Shown here: positions 1 through 12,500 of the stretch, in pieces
Position numbering within the stretch: position 1 is the stretch's first letter
How the letters are laid out: each line of letters opens with the position of its first letter
From: Colocasia esculenta
Taxonomy: Eukaryota > Streptophyta > Magnoliopsida > Alismatales > Araceae
Reading direction: 5' to 3'
NCBI GenBank assembly: GCA_014218235.1
Contig: CM024755.1
Coordinates: 41,684,109-41,748,108, forward strand
DNA: 64,000 nt
Translations under genes and position numbers: made by a program
The notes under the pieces: generated by a model
The model's input: only the letters and a program-made list of their open reading frames with translations
Databases searched by the model: none
What the model was told of the DNA's origin: nothing

Positions 1-109
1 GAGAAACCCGATTCGCCCGATTCTCATCGAATCGGACCGATTCCCATGCGAATCGTGGTGGATCAGGAAAAACCCGATTCGCCCCGATTCCCCGATGCGG
101 CGAACCTTG
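1..109. mobile_element. Right end of a hAT-type MITE (CAAGGTTCG family), truncated by window edge
   Basis: The segment is built from repeats of CCGATTCG/GAATCGG and ends in GCGAACCTTG at 109. That end is the reverse complement of the CAAGGTTCGC terminus seen at 7185. The left end is outside the window, so its TSD cannot be tested; the candidate right TSD is CTCCTGAG (110-117). The same family recurs at 3301, 7185, 10217 and 47002. Confidence 0.7.
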
Positions 110-499
110 CTCCTGAGAACTGCATTAGCATGTACACTTGTGGGTTGATAGAGAATAGTCTTTTGCTATTCAGAATATTGAGTAAAATGCCAATAAAAGT
201 AGATGTCTGCTTAGTAACTATTGTATGTTATTGGCTCTGATTCCCAGAGTCCTACAGATTTGTTACTTACAGTTTTTCTTCACTGGTCTTGACTTTCTTT
301 TCCTCAGAAACACACATTTTTTATTCTAGATGCTAATTATTTGATTTAATTTTTGATTTGTATAGTTCCGGAGGTAATGTCACAACCATCATAGTGTCTG
401 TATTTATTATTGTCAGTCTATTACTTTCTCCTTTTTTTCTTCTCTAATCATCTAGATAAGCTTGCTCATGTGAAATTGTTGTTCTTTTGTTGTGATAGT
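110..499. other. Non-coding, AT-rich, probably FRIENDLY intron
   Basis: No coding exon was recognised. The stretch lies between two transposon copies, upstream of the first visible FRIENDLY exon. It is therefore inferred to be part of the same large intron. Confidence 0.4.
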
Positions 500-1368
500 C
501 ATGGAAGGTAGGATCGAGATCGGGTTGGGATCGCCCAGGCCCAATCCGATCCGATCCTGAATCAGATCGCTAGATCCCACTGATCCAAGGGAAGTCTGGT
601 CGATCTTGGATCGGCCAGTCTAGAAAATGGTTTTTTTTTGTGAAAAATTGAGAAAAATGAGGAAAAACAGCAAAAATGAGGGGAAATCTGATAAATTGAA
701 AGAACTAACATTTGCATAAAAATCAATCATACATGCATTCATAGTATGTGAAACGTGAAATTTAAGACAGTGTATTATACTACTATAATAACACAAGAAA
801 AACATAAAATATTAAATGTAACTTACATTTAATGGAAGACTAATAATCTTGCCATCCACTTCCAGACCTAGATGACTCACCATCATGTGGGTTTTGATAG
901 CCATAACTAAAGAGGGAATTTGCCAAATCATGCATACCCATTTGAATCCCTCTTGGTGTAGATTGTTGACTTGAGCTTTCTCCAAATTGTGATGGAGCTA
1001 GACACCATATGCCAAGCGGTTTGTATGTGCTTGTTGCTTCACTATGCTCTTGTTCTTGTAAAGGCCAATGCTCCCCTTTCTTCTTGTACTCCAAGAGGTG
1101 AGCTGCTAATATCTGAGTATGTTAAAATGGGAGGTTGAAATGCAGGTATATGAGTAGACCCTGAACTATAGCTTGGCTCCCAAGGTGGCCACTCATAGGC
1201 TGCATGACATTGTTGTCCTTCATATCCCTCTTGTCCATGCCCTTGTCCTTCTCCGCCTCCCTAATGTTCTGTTTTTGGTACACAGCTTGTAGTAAGCTCC
1301 CTGACAAGCTCCTGACCTAGTATATCCTGCATCTTCTTGACAAGCTCCTGTGGCCCCAGTGACATCCC

Positions 1369-1369
<1 letters not shown>

Positions 1370-1403
<34 letters not shown>
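1370..1403. repeat. (ATC)n microsatellite
   Basis: About eleven trinucleotide units sit inside the hAT transposase tail. On the minus strand they would read as an aspartate run if translated. Confidence 0.85.
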
Positions 1404-1404
<1 letters not shown>

Positions 1405-3300
1405 TGGGATCCTGTGTGGTGTCATCACTATGGATTGGTTACTGCACTCTCCTCTTCTTTTGCCTGGTATATATTCTTTTTTCTTGCTCTATGGTCGTTG
1501 AACTCCTCTCTTTTTGTGTTGCGACTCTTCTTAATGCAGGCTGGGTAGTAGGGACTCTAGATGTCTCTGACAAGATAGTTGAGTGTCGTGGTCTCTCTCT
1601 AGTAGTAGAAGTAACTGACTGAGGCAAGAGAGGTGGGTCCTCACTTACCCTAAACTCTAGATCTCAAGCCTCTACTCCATCCAATTCTACTTCTGCCCAT
1701 GAGCAATCATGAGGGTCAAACTCTGGAACATCCCTTTCTTGTCGTGTTTCCACTCATGCATTTAGTGGGTGTTCCTCATCAAGCAACTCATCAACATCAG
1801 TGGGAGGTGATACTGCTTCTCTCTCTGCTAAACGTTGCTCCCAATGACTACCTGCAAAAGCCATTAGCCTTTGCCTCGCTCTTCTTTTGTCTTTGTCTAA
1901 TGCACTTGACTTTCAACCGCATATTGTAATGGCAATAGACCAACTTCTCTAGCCTAGTTGCACTCAACCTGTTCTTCGCTTTTGTGTGAATAAGTGAGAA
2001 AGTGCTCCAATTCCTCCCACACTGGCTAGATGAAGTGGTCTGACTAAATAATCTAACGACAATCCTGGCAAGTGGATTTCTTTGACCAACCTTGTAGTCT
2101 AACATAACCCACCACTCACCTGCAAAAAAAAAAAAGAACAATGAATTAGCACATAATGTTTTGGATTGTCAATGTGTCATCAACTAAAGATGCTTAAGGT
2201 TCTCACCAAGACTCATTTTGTTCATTGTCTATTTAAGATCATAATCTCCATGAATGTCCAATTTCAGTTTAAATCAGTCCATCTAAAATATAAAACAGTT
2301 GGTATGAACAAACTAGTAATGTGTAATTTGTAAAGTATATTGAATACTTGAAAAGGGATTAAAGTCTAAAAGTTGGTTGTACCTCCATTATAGCATCTAT
2401 TCTTTCTTCAGTGGTCCTAGACAATCTTGAGATGACATTGATTGTCCTTTGGAGCACCTCACTATCGTTGTGTGGGGAATCACTATATTGATGCCTGGGG
2501 TTTAAAAAAATACCCTACATGCACAAAACATGTCTAATAAGTTAGAAATCAATATGCACAATAAGATATAATTTGAAAGTTAATGCATTTACTCGCTGCA
2601 TGTAAATCATGGTGGAGGGTGGACTCCTATCTTCTATCAATAATTATCCACCATTTTTGAAATGCCATGGGATGTTTCTCTCTCAACCTTTCTTTGGCTT
2701 TATCCATAGCCTCATACAGGTAACCTATGTCATTCTTTTCCTCTCCATTAACCATTCTCAAGACTTGTACAAGAGGCTCTATTAGCTTCAAGTAATATGA
2801 GATTCTATCCCAAAAACGACGGTCGCTGATCAAGTAAGAAATTTCATGTGCGACATCTCTGGATTCCTCTCTCAATGTAGCCACATGTGCCAAGTACTCA
2901 GAATTATGCATGAGAGTGTCCAACTCATGTCTAAACTTATATAAACTCTTCACCGCAATAAATTGGGAGGCAAATCTAGTTGGGCCAGGACGAATGATGT
3001 CATGTCCATCTGTGCACTCTCTCATCATATGCAGGATTCTATTGTGTTCATAAATAAAACTAGTAATCATTTGCGCCTTGGACACCAAATCATGCACATG
3101 TTTATCTTTGCCAATGTCCTTCATCATCAAGTCTAAAGAGTGTGCTGCACAAGGGACCCAACAGAGATGATGTTGTTTTCCCATCAACTTTCTTCCAGCT
3201 GCCTTATAACTAGCTTCATAATCAGTGACAACTTGGACTACATTTTTCTCGCCAATTTCTTCAACCATCTCATCCATAAGCATGAATATGTACTTTGCAT

Positions 3301-3655
3301 CAAGGTTTTCCGGATCGGAATCAGAAGGCGAATCGGGTTTCCCCTGATTCACCCCGATTCCCCTTGAATCGGTCCGAATCGGACCGATTCGCATGGGTAT
3401 ATATATATTATATACAATATATCATATGATATATATATATATATTACATAAATCATATTTGAGACACATTTATATTGATTAAATACATATATGTAATATA
3501 TATCATATCTATAATGTCTAATATATATTAAAAATATGATATAATATTATATATATACATGACATATAATATTATATACATAAGGGGAGAATCGGCCGAT
3601 GCGGGCGAATCAGGAATCGGGTTTCCCCTGATTCGCCCCGATTCGGCAAACCATG
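3301..3655. mobile_element. 355-bp hAT MITE inserted in the hAT transposase relic
   Basis: The TSD is perfect: CTTTGCAT at 3293-3300 and again at 3656-3663. The ends are CAAGGTTTTCCGG and GGCAAACCATG, fitting the CAAGGTTCG...CAAACCATG family. Both flanks carry GAATCGG/CCGATTC repeats around an AT-rich centre (3396-3580). The insertion splits the DUF659 core: transposase reading stops at one TSD copy and resumes in the same sense at the other. Confidence 0.93.
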
Positions 3656-4762
3656 CTTTGCATTCTTCATTTGTCCATTGGCATCTACAAATTTCATGAA
3701 CACTGTACCCTCACTACAATATACAAGGAAGTTAATCATAGACCTTTTTGTTGTTCCTGTCCATCCATCACATATAAGAGTACAATCCCTTGCCATCCAT
3801 ATAGCTTTGAAGGATGCTACCCACTTCTTTGTCTCAGCCAATTCCTCTTCAAGATGTTTGCCATAAATGTCCTTTGGTGTTGGAGCTTTCAAATCTATTC
3901 ATTGTCTGGAAGTATGGATTAGATGTTGTATGGGCTGGGACCCCTGTATGCAAAAACCATTTTACAATATTTTTTACCGCATGTTTGGCTGAAGGAGTTG
4001 TGGCTTTCACCCCTTTCATTGCACTTTTTATGCTAGGCTGTTTTGATGATAGTTTTCTATGCATGAATGTGTCCATACGACCTCGTGCAAGATCAATGAC
4101 ACCAGTTCCCCTCATTGAACCACCTCTCTTGTCTAAGCCAACTGGCCTTGTTAGACTAGCTCCTGATGATGATCATTCCCTTGTACTATGGTACCTCCTT
4201 ATCTCACTTTCCTCTCTAGCAAAAGCTGCAGCACGCCGACTCTGTCGTAATCCTTCTCGTCATTCTCTCTCATTAGGTGAGATATCCTCATACTCATTAT
4301 GTTCTAACTCATCAACATCAATTGGTCTTTCTTTCATTACACCTTTACTCCCCTGTCGGGCCTGCCTAGAAAGCTCTTCATGTAATTCTTCTTGTTGTTG
4401 AATACATGTCTTTGTGTTGTTGTCTTCCAACCATATACTCTTTCATCTCAATCACTAGCTCTCGTGGACATTGCTTATATTTTGATACATTCCCACTAAT
4501 ATTTACAATATGTTTTTTAGGCAGTATACGCCTCCATTCATTTCCTTCCCACAGTGGTTACATTGCACTCTCTTAGAGGCAGCATCAAAAAGAACACCAT
4601 GCCTTCACCCAATGTCCAATTGTGGACCTGGTGACTGCTCTTCCCCTTGGGCCCCTTCCTCGTGGCCCTCCTTGGCCATAATTGTTAATCCTATAACAAT
4701 ACAAAGACATTCATGTGTAAGTATAAAATTATAACCATGATTACATCCAATAACAATGAATT

Positions 4763-5205
4763 TTTATCTAATTTCTTGAAATTAACCACCAACATTATCA
4801 TACAAAGACACAATTAGGTCAATTAAGTGTTTCAATTGTGCTAATAGAACGAAAGCCCTAAATTTCAAACCCTAATTAGAGTGAAATTTGGGGGTTTATC
4901 TAATTTCTCGAAATTAACCACCAACATTATCATACAAAGACACAATTAGGTCAATTAAGTGATCGAAACACTTAATTGATCTCCATTGTGCTAATAGAAT
5001 AAAAGCCCCAAATTTCAAACCCTAATTAGGGTGAATTTGGGGGTTTTATCTAATTTCTTGAAATTAACCTTTCACATTATCATACAAAGAGACAATTACG
5101 TCAATTAAGTGATTGGAACACTTAATTGATCTCCAATTGTGCTAATAGAACAAAAGTCCCAAATTTCAAACCTTAATTAGGGTGAAATTTAGGGGTTTTC
5201 TCTAA
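4763..5205. repeat. Three-copy tandem repeat, unit 132-150 bp
   Basis: Copies begin at about 4763, 4895 and 5045 with TTTATCTAATTTCT. Each contains CATTATCATACAAAGA, CAATTAAGTG and AAACCCTAATTAG. A partial fourth start is visible near 5193. The first copy lacks about 18 bp around its CAATTAAGTG segment. The block lies in the 5' part of the hAT relic as read on the minus strand. Confidence 0.85.
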
Positions 5206-5399
5206 TTTACAAGCTTTAGGTTTTTAAAATTCACATATCCTTTCTATAATCTAAGAATATGAAGATAGGACAAGATCAAACATATATATATGATTTTTCA
5301 TTTTTAAAATTTTTATCTAATTTAAGAAATTTAAAAATATACCTTGATAAGAAAAGCTTCTCCTTTACTTGAATAAGATCTCCTGAGATCTACTCAAGA

Positions 5400-5960
5400 G
5401 GATCTCCCTTGGCCTTCTTTGAGCTCCTCTCTAACCTTCTTCAAAGAGAGCAAATGAACAACCCTCCAAACTCTAAAGGAGTCTTAGAAGAAGAAGAGAT
5501 GATGAGGAGGAGGCCGGCGGGCGGCGGCGTTGGGGGCGGCGAACCCGGGGGAGAAGCCCTTCCCCCTTGCGTTCTTCCTGGAATGGTGAAAAGAGGGAGG
5601 ACGGGGCCTACAGACCAGAGAAAACACATCCAATCTCTGGATCGGCTGTGTTTTAAGGATCGGGCGGATCGCTCCCTAATCGGGCCGGATCGACCAGGGA
5701 TTGACCAACTATGCCCGATAAGGGCTCGATCCGGCGGACGAACTTAAAATTTGAATTTTAAACCGGCCGGATCGACCGTGGATCGCTCGATCCCTGGTCG
5801 ATCCATTTGATCCAACTCGATTCCACTCGAGTTCGGCCGATCCACATTAAAACTTGATTTCGGGGGACTTCCCCCCCCCCCCCCCCCCCGAGTCGGATCC
5901 CCAGCCATCGATCCGATCCACGGTCGGCCGGCCAAATTCTTGCTGACCAGACCATATGCT
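5400..5960. other. hAT subterminal GATCGG-rich DNA and poly(C) tract
   Basis: A GGC/GAG-rich stretch (5500-5560) is followed by dense GATCGG/CGATCC motifs (5630-5940) and a run of about 20 C (5869-5889). No convincing gene was found. It is read as the right subterminal region of the hAT relic. Confidence 0.5.
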
Positions 5961-6518
5961 TAGAGGATAGTTAATCTCAATTATGCAACACATTCATGGT
6001 TAATCTCCAGCAAGTGTTCTTGGGATTGCAGTCATGCCACCAATTTCAATATTGTTCTAAAATTTACTTCAATATTTTTGGATAGTCTCCTTAAAATTAC
6101 TCGTGGTTTTTTTACTGACTTGTACGTGAAAATTTTATACTAACATCTGGATTTTATCCTTACTCTGGATTTTTTTAATTCTTCTATGCATCCAGCTTGA
6201 TGGTTCTGATTGTCTATAGACTGGGGCAGATCCTTAAAAGTACAACTGCTCTTTAGCCAGTCTACTAGTAATGGGTGGCTCTTGTTAAGGTCTAACTATC
6301 TGTGTCCTATCAGATCTAAAAACCAAACAAAGTGATCCAATTTCTTTGACTATTTTGAGCTTTCTTTGCATTTGAGAACTCGTCACACTGTTCACTATTT
6401 GTTTTGTTTGCAACTTTGTTCATATAATGTTAGACATCTTATTGTTTTCTGCAATCGTTCTTGACCACTTTTTAGTTCTTCTCATGGTTCACTGTTATTT
6501 GACCTGGTCACACTCCAG

Positions 6519-9500
6519 GAACAAGGCAGGTCCCATCTTCCTCACAAGCCTTCAAGAGGACAAAAATTGAATAATATGAAGTCTCAGGCCGTACATATGC
6601 AAGTCACCACTGAGGCACTGTGGTTTTGGATTCAAGAGTTTGCAAAATTCAAATTCCAGGTTCCATGCAACTTGTTATTGAAGTCCTTACTTTTATTCTC
6701 CATGATAGTGTACCCTGATATGGCTTTCTTTGTCACAGTTTGAATTGCCAGAGGACTCAAGGTTGTGTGTAAAAAAGTTTTCAGTTATTCGAAATCTGTG
6801 CCAGAAGGTTAACCTTTATCACCTTTATTAAGTATATTGATGCATATCTGATTCATTGGTGCTTTCATTGTACATTACAATGTTGATGATCTTCTGTAGC
6901 TCTGATGCATGCATGCATGCACGGGCGCCTCTTTCTTTGCTTTCAAAAGTCCCCAACATCTAGCATCTTCGTTATTTAAGTGTATTGACGTTTTGTATCA
7001 ATAGCTAATGGTCTGTGTTCCTTTGATTTACTTTTCTTTGTAAGACTAGTATGTCAATGTACACAGTTTTTTTTTTTTGAAAATTGGAATCGTACCACTG
7101 AATATGCCAATGTACACAGCTAATATTCTGCTCTCCTTCGGTCTATTTTTCTTTAGAAAATTAGTATGCCAATGTAATTAATAGCAAGGTTCGCCGCATC
7201 GGGGAATCGGGGCGAATCGGGTTTTTCCTGATCTGCCACGATTCGCATGGGAATCAGTCCGATTCGATGGGAATCGAGCGAATCGGGTTTCTCCTGATTT
7301 GATCCGATTCAGCTGAATCGGACCGATTCGATCCGATCCGACAAACCATGTTTAATAGTCTGTTACATTTCCCTTGTAACACATACACATTCATGAGTGT
7401 GCTGCAAGCATCATTTTGCTTTTCCAACTGATGACAACATTTTGCTACTACTACAACATTGTGCTCAAAGCCTCAAACTGTTATTATGGTTGATATGAAA
7501 GTAAATGATCCTATTGTTCTTGGTGGAAGATATTTTTTTGAGCCAATCTTTTTCTTCTTGAAGTTGATAATTGTCCCCCCTCACACATGGATATAATTCT
7601 TACAGGTAGGAGTGTCTATTGCAGCACGGAAATATGATGTTCATGCTGAAATACCCTTCCAAACTTCAGATATTTTAAACCTGCAGCCAGTTGTGAAGCA
7701 TTCTGTCCCTCTCTGTTCAGAGGCCAGAGATCTCATGGAAGCTGGGAAACTTCGGTTAGCTGAGGTATGTGAACTACAGTAGTATATCTCAGTTGAAGAA
7801 GAAATATGATCCATCAAATATAAATTAGCCACAAGATGTTGAAGTTTTTATGACCTCTTTTTCAGGGAATGCTTAATGAAGCATACACTTTGTTCTCTGA
7901 AGCATTCTTAATGCTTCAGCAAGTAAGTTTTTAAATCTACTGCCCTAGTTCCTTAAGTTTTGTCCTTAAGCTAACTATTATGTTATACTTTCTTTTTTTC
8001 ATATCATCCTTGCAGGTTACTGGTCCCATGCATAGGGAGGTTGCTAACTGCTGCCGGTAATCATCATCGTTTTCTGGCCCTTGTTGCTCTCTCTCTCTCT
8101 TTACTGGGGTTGGAGGGGGTGTAATTTTGGCTTGGCCATCTGTTTAAGCTCTTCTTTATCCACTATTCACATTCAAATCTTTTGCTTGTTCCATTACATC
8201 TCAGTATCATTAGGTTTACATGAGGACATCTTTTCCTTAGATGGAAATTGAAGTGTTTCATCAAATTTTGCGTGAAGGGCCAAACAGCACCACCATGTTT
8301 GGTAGATCAATTTTTTTGTTGCATTGAGCATAATAAGATAATCATTGTTACATATGATCAGAATATAGGTAAATAGTGACTAGGACAGAATAGCGTATGG
8401 ATATCCACACTATTCAAAGTCGATTTTCCACTGTTTAAGCCTGCAACAATAGGTTGCCTGTATATGAGATGTTGATCTGTAGGATCTCCCTCTTCTTGGG
8501 TTCCTGTTATGATGTAAAGCATAAACCATGATCTCCTCTACTGCACTGTGGTAACAAACTTTTTGGTCAAAGCGCTAGCTAATGGGAAGTAGGTTTCGAA
8601 GCTACCTATGATGAAAATTGGATTAGGACCTCTCAATGACAGATAGGAAGGTGACAATGCTCCTGTATGTCGAGTATAGGGATTTTTTATATTTATTTCA
8701 AGTCATCCTGATGGCCATATGGATTAGTTTGCATGTTAAACTTAGGGTGTGGGTTCTTGTGAATATCTCTGTGGAGTTTGTTTTTTGGGGAGAATATGAT
8801 GATTTTGTTTAAAGTAGTGGGTCAGAACCTGATTCATGTCTCACGGGAGAAATGTAAGTTAAATGTATAGGAGCAGTAAAGCTTTTGGGGATCTTATTGT
8901 CAGCATTTTGGTGGAGGGAGCTGCACTTATAACTGTGTTCATGTTATCTCTTTTATGATGAAATCTAAAACTATCCCCTGTGGGAGTTGTGTAAGTCCAC
9001 ACCAAAATCTAGAAATTTGTCAGGAAATGGACAACATTTGGTGTCCCAGGTAGAGAAAATACTCCAAGAGAGAGAGAGAGAGAGAGTTCTATTGATCAAA
9101 GATATGCATAATATTCAAAAATGGTGTGCTTGGGTTCCCTGAGTGTCTAAGCACTTGTGGGGCACCTAGGCAGCCATGGAATACAGGATCATATCGGCCC
9201 AGGAATCGGCCAGGGACCAGGGCTGATTTTGATCTGATCTGGCCCGATTCCCGATCTGAATTGGCCGTAATCAGCAGGAATCAGCCGGATCGGCCATGGC
9301 CGATCTGGTCCGGAATCAGCCGATTCTGATCCAGATCGACCGATTCTGCGAACTATGTAGGCAGCACCAAGGTGGTGGAGTTGAAGAACCCCCTTGCGGA
9401 CTCTGTTGGAGTGTGGATCCTGAACTTTCATATGCCCACCCTTGCATGGTTCCAGGAAGGAAGTCTTGGTTTGATGGTGTCCAAATGGGTAAATAGCCTC

Positions 9501-12500
9501 CTGTGGATGTTTTAAGATGGATCCACCTTGAATCCATGTCGGGCTAGCAGACCCAACCCAAGGCCCCCAGGGCCTTGGCCTGCCTGGTCCATCTAAGCAG
9601 TGGCATGGCTGCTTTTCTTGGGTCCAGAAAGGCTCCGGTCTGCCGAGCACCAGAACACCTTCCCATCTAGGTAACACCTTGACGGCTATGGTTTTCTGGT
9701 TGCAAAAAGCTCCTGTTACTCTCTCCCTGGTGTTATAATTTATGGATTGCTGATAAATGATTGCTTTGTCTTGCAACTTTTGGCTTGCTCTTGATGTTGG
9801 GAAATGGATTGTTCTTCAGTAATTTTCAAAAAGCAGATGATTGGAACAGTTGAATTTATTGTCCATCTCTTGTTTATCATCATCAGCCAAGACTTTTAAC
9901 AGACTGGCGGATAGGTTCAAGGGCAGTCCTACCTAAAAACATGGTTCATGGAATTGGCCCGGATTGGATTGGAATCGACCCTAGCCGATTTCTGGGTCGA
10001 TCTAATCCTGTATTCCATGCCTAAAAAAGGGTCTCAGGTGGTAAAGTTGGATATTTCAGATGCCACAACTCTAGTATGTTGCCTCAGTGTTTAAAAGTTC
10101 CTAGCAGAGAAAGGCAATAAGCCCATAGGCAGGCTGTATAAACAGTGAGGCGTGTGCCTCACGGATGAGGGAGTTGTTCTATGTCAATTTTGGTGTTTAA
10201 GTAATTTGGTGTCATACGCGGTTCACCGCATCGGGGAATCGGGGCGAATCGGGTTTTTCCTGATCCGCCACAATTCGCCAGAATCGGACCGATTCGCATG
10301 GGAATGGTCCGATTCGATGGGAATCAGGCGAATCGGGTTTCTCCTGATTCGCATCGATTCGCCCGAATCGGACCGATTCGATCCGATGCGCCAAACCATT
10401 ACTCATATCATCAAAGAAGAACAGTTGGACCTGTTTATTAACCAAATCAAGTATTTATTAACTTAACCAAAAAACTATAACTATTCCAATGCCTAAAATT
10501 CCAATGAACCAGAGGAGTCAGAAGTCTATTGGATATGTCTTAGGACTCGTGTATTAAAAAACGAAATTTGTTTCAGTGATGATGGTGAGGAGGGAAGGCA
10601 TTGATGATGGTGAGGAGGGAAGGCACAAATCAAGCTTATGATGGCAAGGAGCCTAAACAAATGATAAAGAGGCCAAGAGGCAGAATGAAGAACCCATGCA
10701 ATTTAATGATTCTCCTTCTCGTTTGTCTATTGATGTATACTTTGGGCCAAATTTTATTCTTCTGTCACAATACTAGCCACTGTAAGGTTTAAATGATGGA
10801 ACAATCTTAAACATTTGTTTACTACAGAATATGATAACATTATCAAGTTTTTTAGTGCTAAACTTCTAGAACCATACATTATTCCATGTCACATGTTCTT
10901 GTGGACATTCAGTTATTATCATGGAAGGCAGAATCTGCCGATGTGGATCAGGATCGGCCGATTCTGGATCGGATCGGCCATGGGGTAACCCCTTCAATTA
11001 ATAGAATCCTGGCCAGAATCGTCCGATTCGAATGATTCGAATCGGGATCGGCTGATTCAGGGCCAGAAGTATATTTATTTACCTGAAAATCATTAAGTAA
11101 TTTTACGTAAGATATTACATGTAAATAAGGAAGTACCTCCCATTTGAATCTAATAAAAATATCAAAAAAAAGCATATCTCTTACTAATAAAAAATTAATT
11201 CTCCTATCTAAGAAGAAAATCGCGATTTTGGTGATCTCATCAAAATGCCGGCTTTCTAATCTCTCATAATTTAACTTAATTAAAAATTTCATAATTCAAA
11301 TAAATCACATGGAATATTAAAAATTCAAACTCCGGTGAAATAAGTCAAATGTGCATGCGACTTCTCCAAGAGAGTTTGACTTATTTCATCGGACTTTGAA
11401 TTTTTAGTATTCTATGGGGTTTATTTGAATTATGAAATTTTTAATTAAGACAAATTATGAGGGATTAGAAAGCCGGCATTTTGATGAGATCACCGAAACC
11501 GTAATTTTCTTCTTAGATGGGAAGTTGACTTTTTATTAGTAAGAGATGATTTTTTTAATATTTTTATTAGATTCAAATGAGGGATACTTCTTTATTTACA
11601 TGTAATATTTTAAGTAAATGAAACTACAACATTTTTTAAACATTTACTTAAATGATGTTCAAGAAAATAAGGTATCATCATTGAGATTGCTTTGTATTGT
11701 AATAGATAAATAAGGTATCAATAATTATCATTGCTCCGTATTGTAATGTTACTTGTATGTGAGTTTTACAAAATTGTGAAGTTATTGAATTTACTATTTT
11801 TTGCATTTTCTCATTCTTTCTGATTTTTCCAACATTTTCTAAAAAACAAATATTTTTTTAATCTGGCTGATCCAGGATCAGCTAGATTTCCTAAGGATCA
11901 GCCAATCTGCTGATGCAATCCCGATTTGGATTGGGATCAGCTCGAACCAATTCAGGGGTTCAATCTGATCCTGCCTTCTATGGTTATTATACAATGAAGA
12001 GAATCTATTATACAAAGTCATTGGAAAGAAGTTTTGAGTCAGTAATCTTCAAAGCAGTTTACTTGTCTGAGGCGCCTAGATGGGCTGTCTAGGCGTTGAG
12101 GTCTCCCAATCCAACATCTAGAACACCATGGATACTACTATTTTGCTAGTGGTTGAATGTTGCGTCCCCTTTTTCTTCAAGATAGTGGTAAGGGACTGCT
12201 ACTGATCTTTAGGGGTGTCAGCCTACCTAAGTCTCAGACAGGACCGCCAATTTTAAATGGGAGCTGAGGCTTGGCACAGGTCTAAGATGAGCCAAAGACG
12301 GTTAGCCAAGCCTGGCCTGCCTACCACATTTTATTTTTTCTTCCAAAAAATCCAATTTTAAACAAAATAATAAACTAAGTGTGCCTTCTGAAACTCCATT
12401 TCTTCTCTTTTAAAGTCAAGGTTGGAACCACTAAGTCACAGTGTCACACATGACTTTTGATTGTTGACTTTTTAAATGCTTTCTGTTGAGCCTGACTGGC

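Larger units (their letters stand above)
840..4700 (-). pseudogene. hAT transposase relic (BED finger, DUF659, hAT C-terminal dimerisation)
   Basis: Reading leftward on the minus strand. A BED-type zinc finger lies near 4590-4480 (CNHCGKEMNGGVY, with a base missing just after it). A DUF659/RNase H-like core lies at 3890-3664 (LICDGWT) and continues at 3292-2627 (VVTDYEASYKAAG, CAAHSLDLMMKDIGK, GPTRFASQF, ending KWW). The hAT C-terminal dimerisation region is at about 2120-1900 (EWWVMLDYKVG, RNWSTFSLIHTKAKNRL, ARL/TRLEKLVYCHYNM). A poorly conserved tail continues to about 840. The family is established from these motifs. The gene is non-functional as read: there are frame changes, stops between 4500 and 3890, and a MITE insertion. 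Some gaps, for example 2590-2150, may be introns. Confidence 0.8.
500..5950 (-). mobile_element. Degenerate autonomous-type hAT transposon
   Basis: The left terminus CATGGAAGGTAGGATC starts at 500 after a possible TSD GTGATAGT (492-499). It resembles the termini of the smaller element at 10920-11982 (CATGGAAGGCAGAATC), suggesting one family. Subterminal DNA on both sides (500-620 and 5590-5945) is rich in GATCGG/CCGATC. The interior encodes a broken hAT transposase on the minus strand. The right terminus could not be fixed: GATCGG-rich sequence ends near 5950, but no matching TSD was found. The element appears to sit in a FRIENDLY intron and carries a 355-bp MITE and a tandem repeat block. 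Confidence 0.7.

Noticed and set aside
5960..6010. TTAATCTC repeated on both sides of 5978-5999, resembling a TSD or excision footprint
   Set aside because: The 22 bp between the copies has no transposon ends. A chance or simple duplication is as likely.
10152..10466. Open frames over the GAATCGG repeats (also at 3394-3300 and 9189-9776)
   Set aside because: They read through MITE repeats, giving RIGPDS-type repeats, and are not genes.
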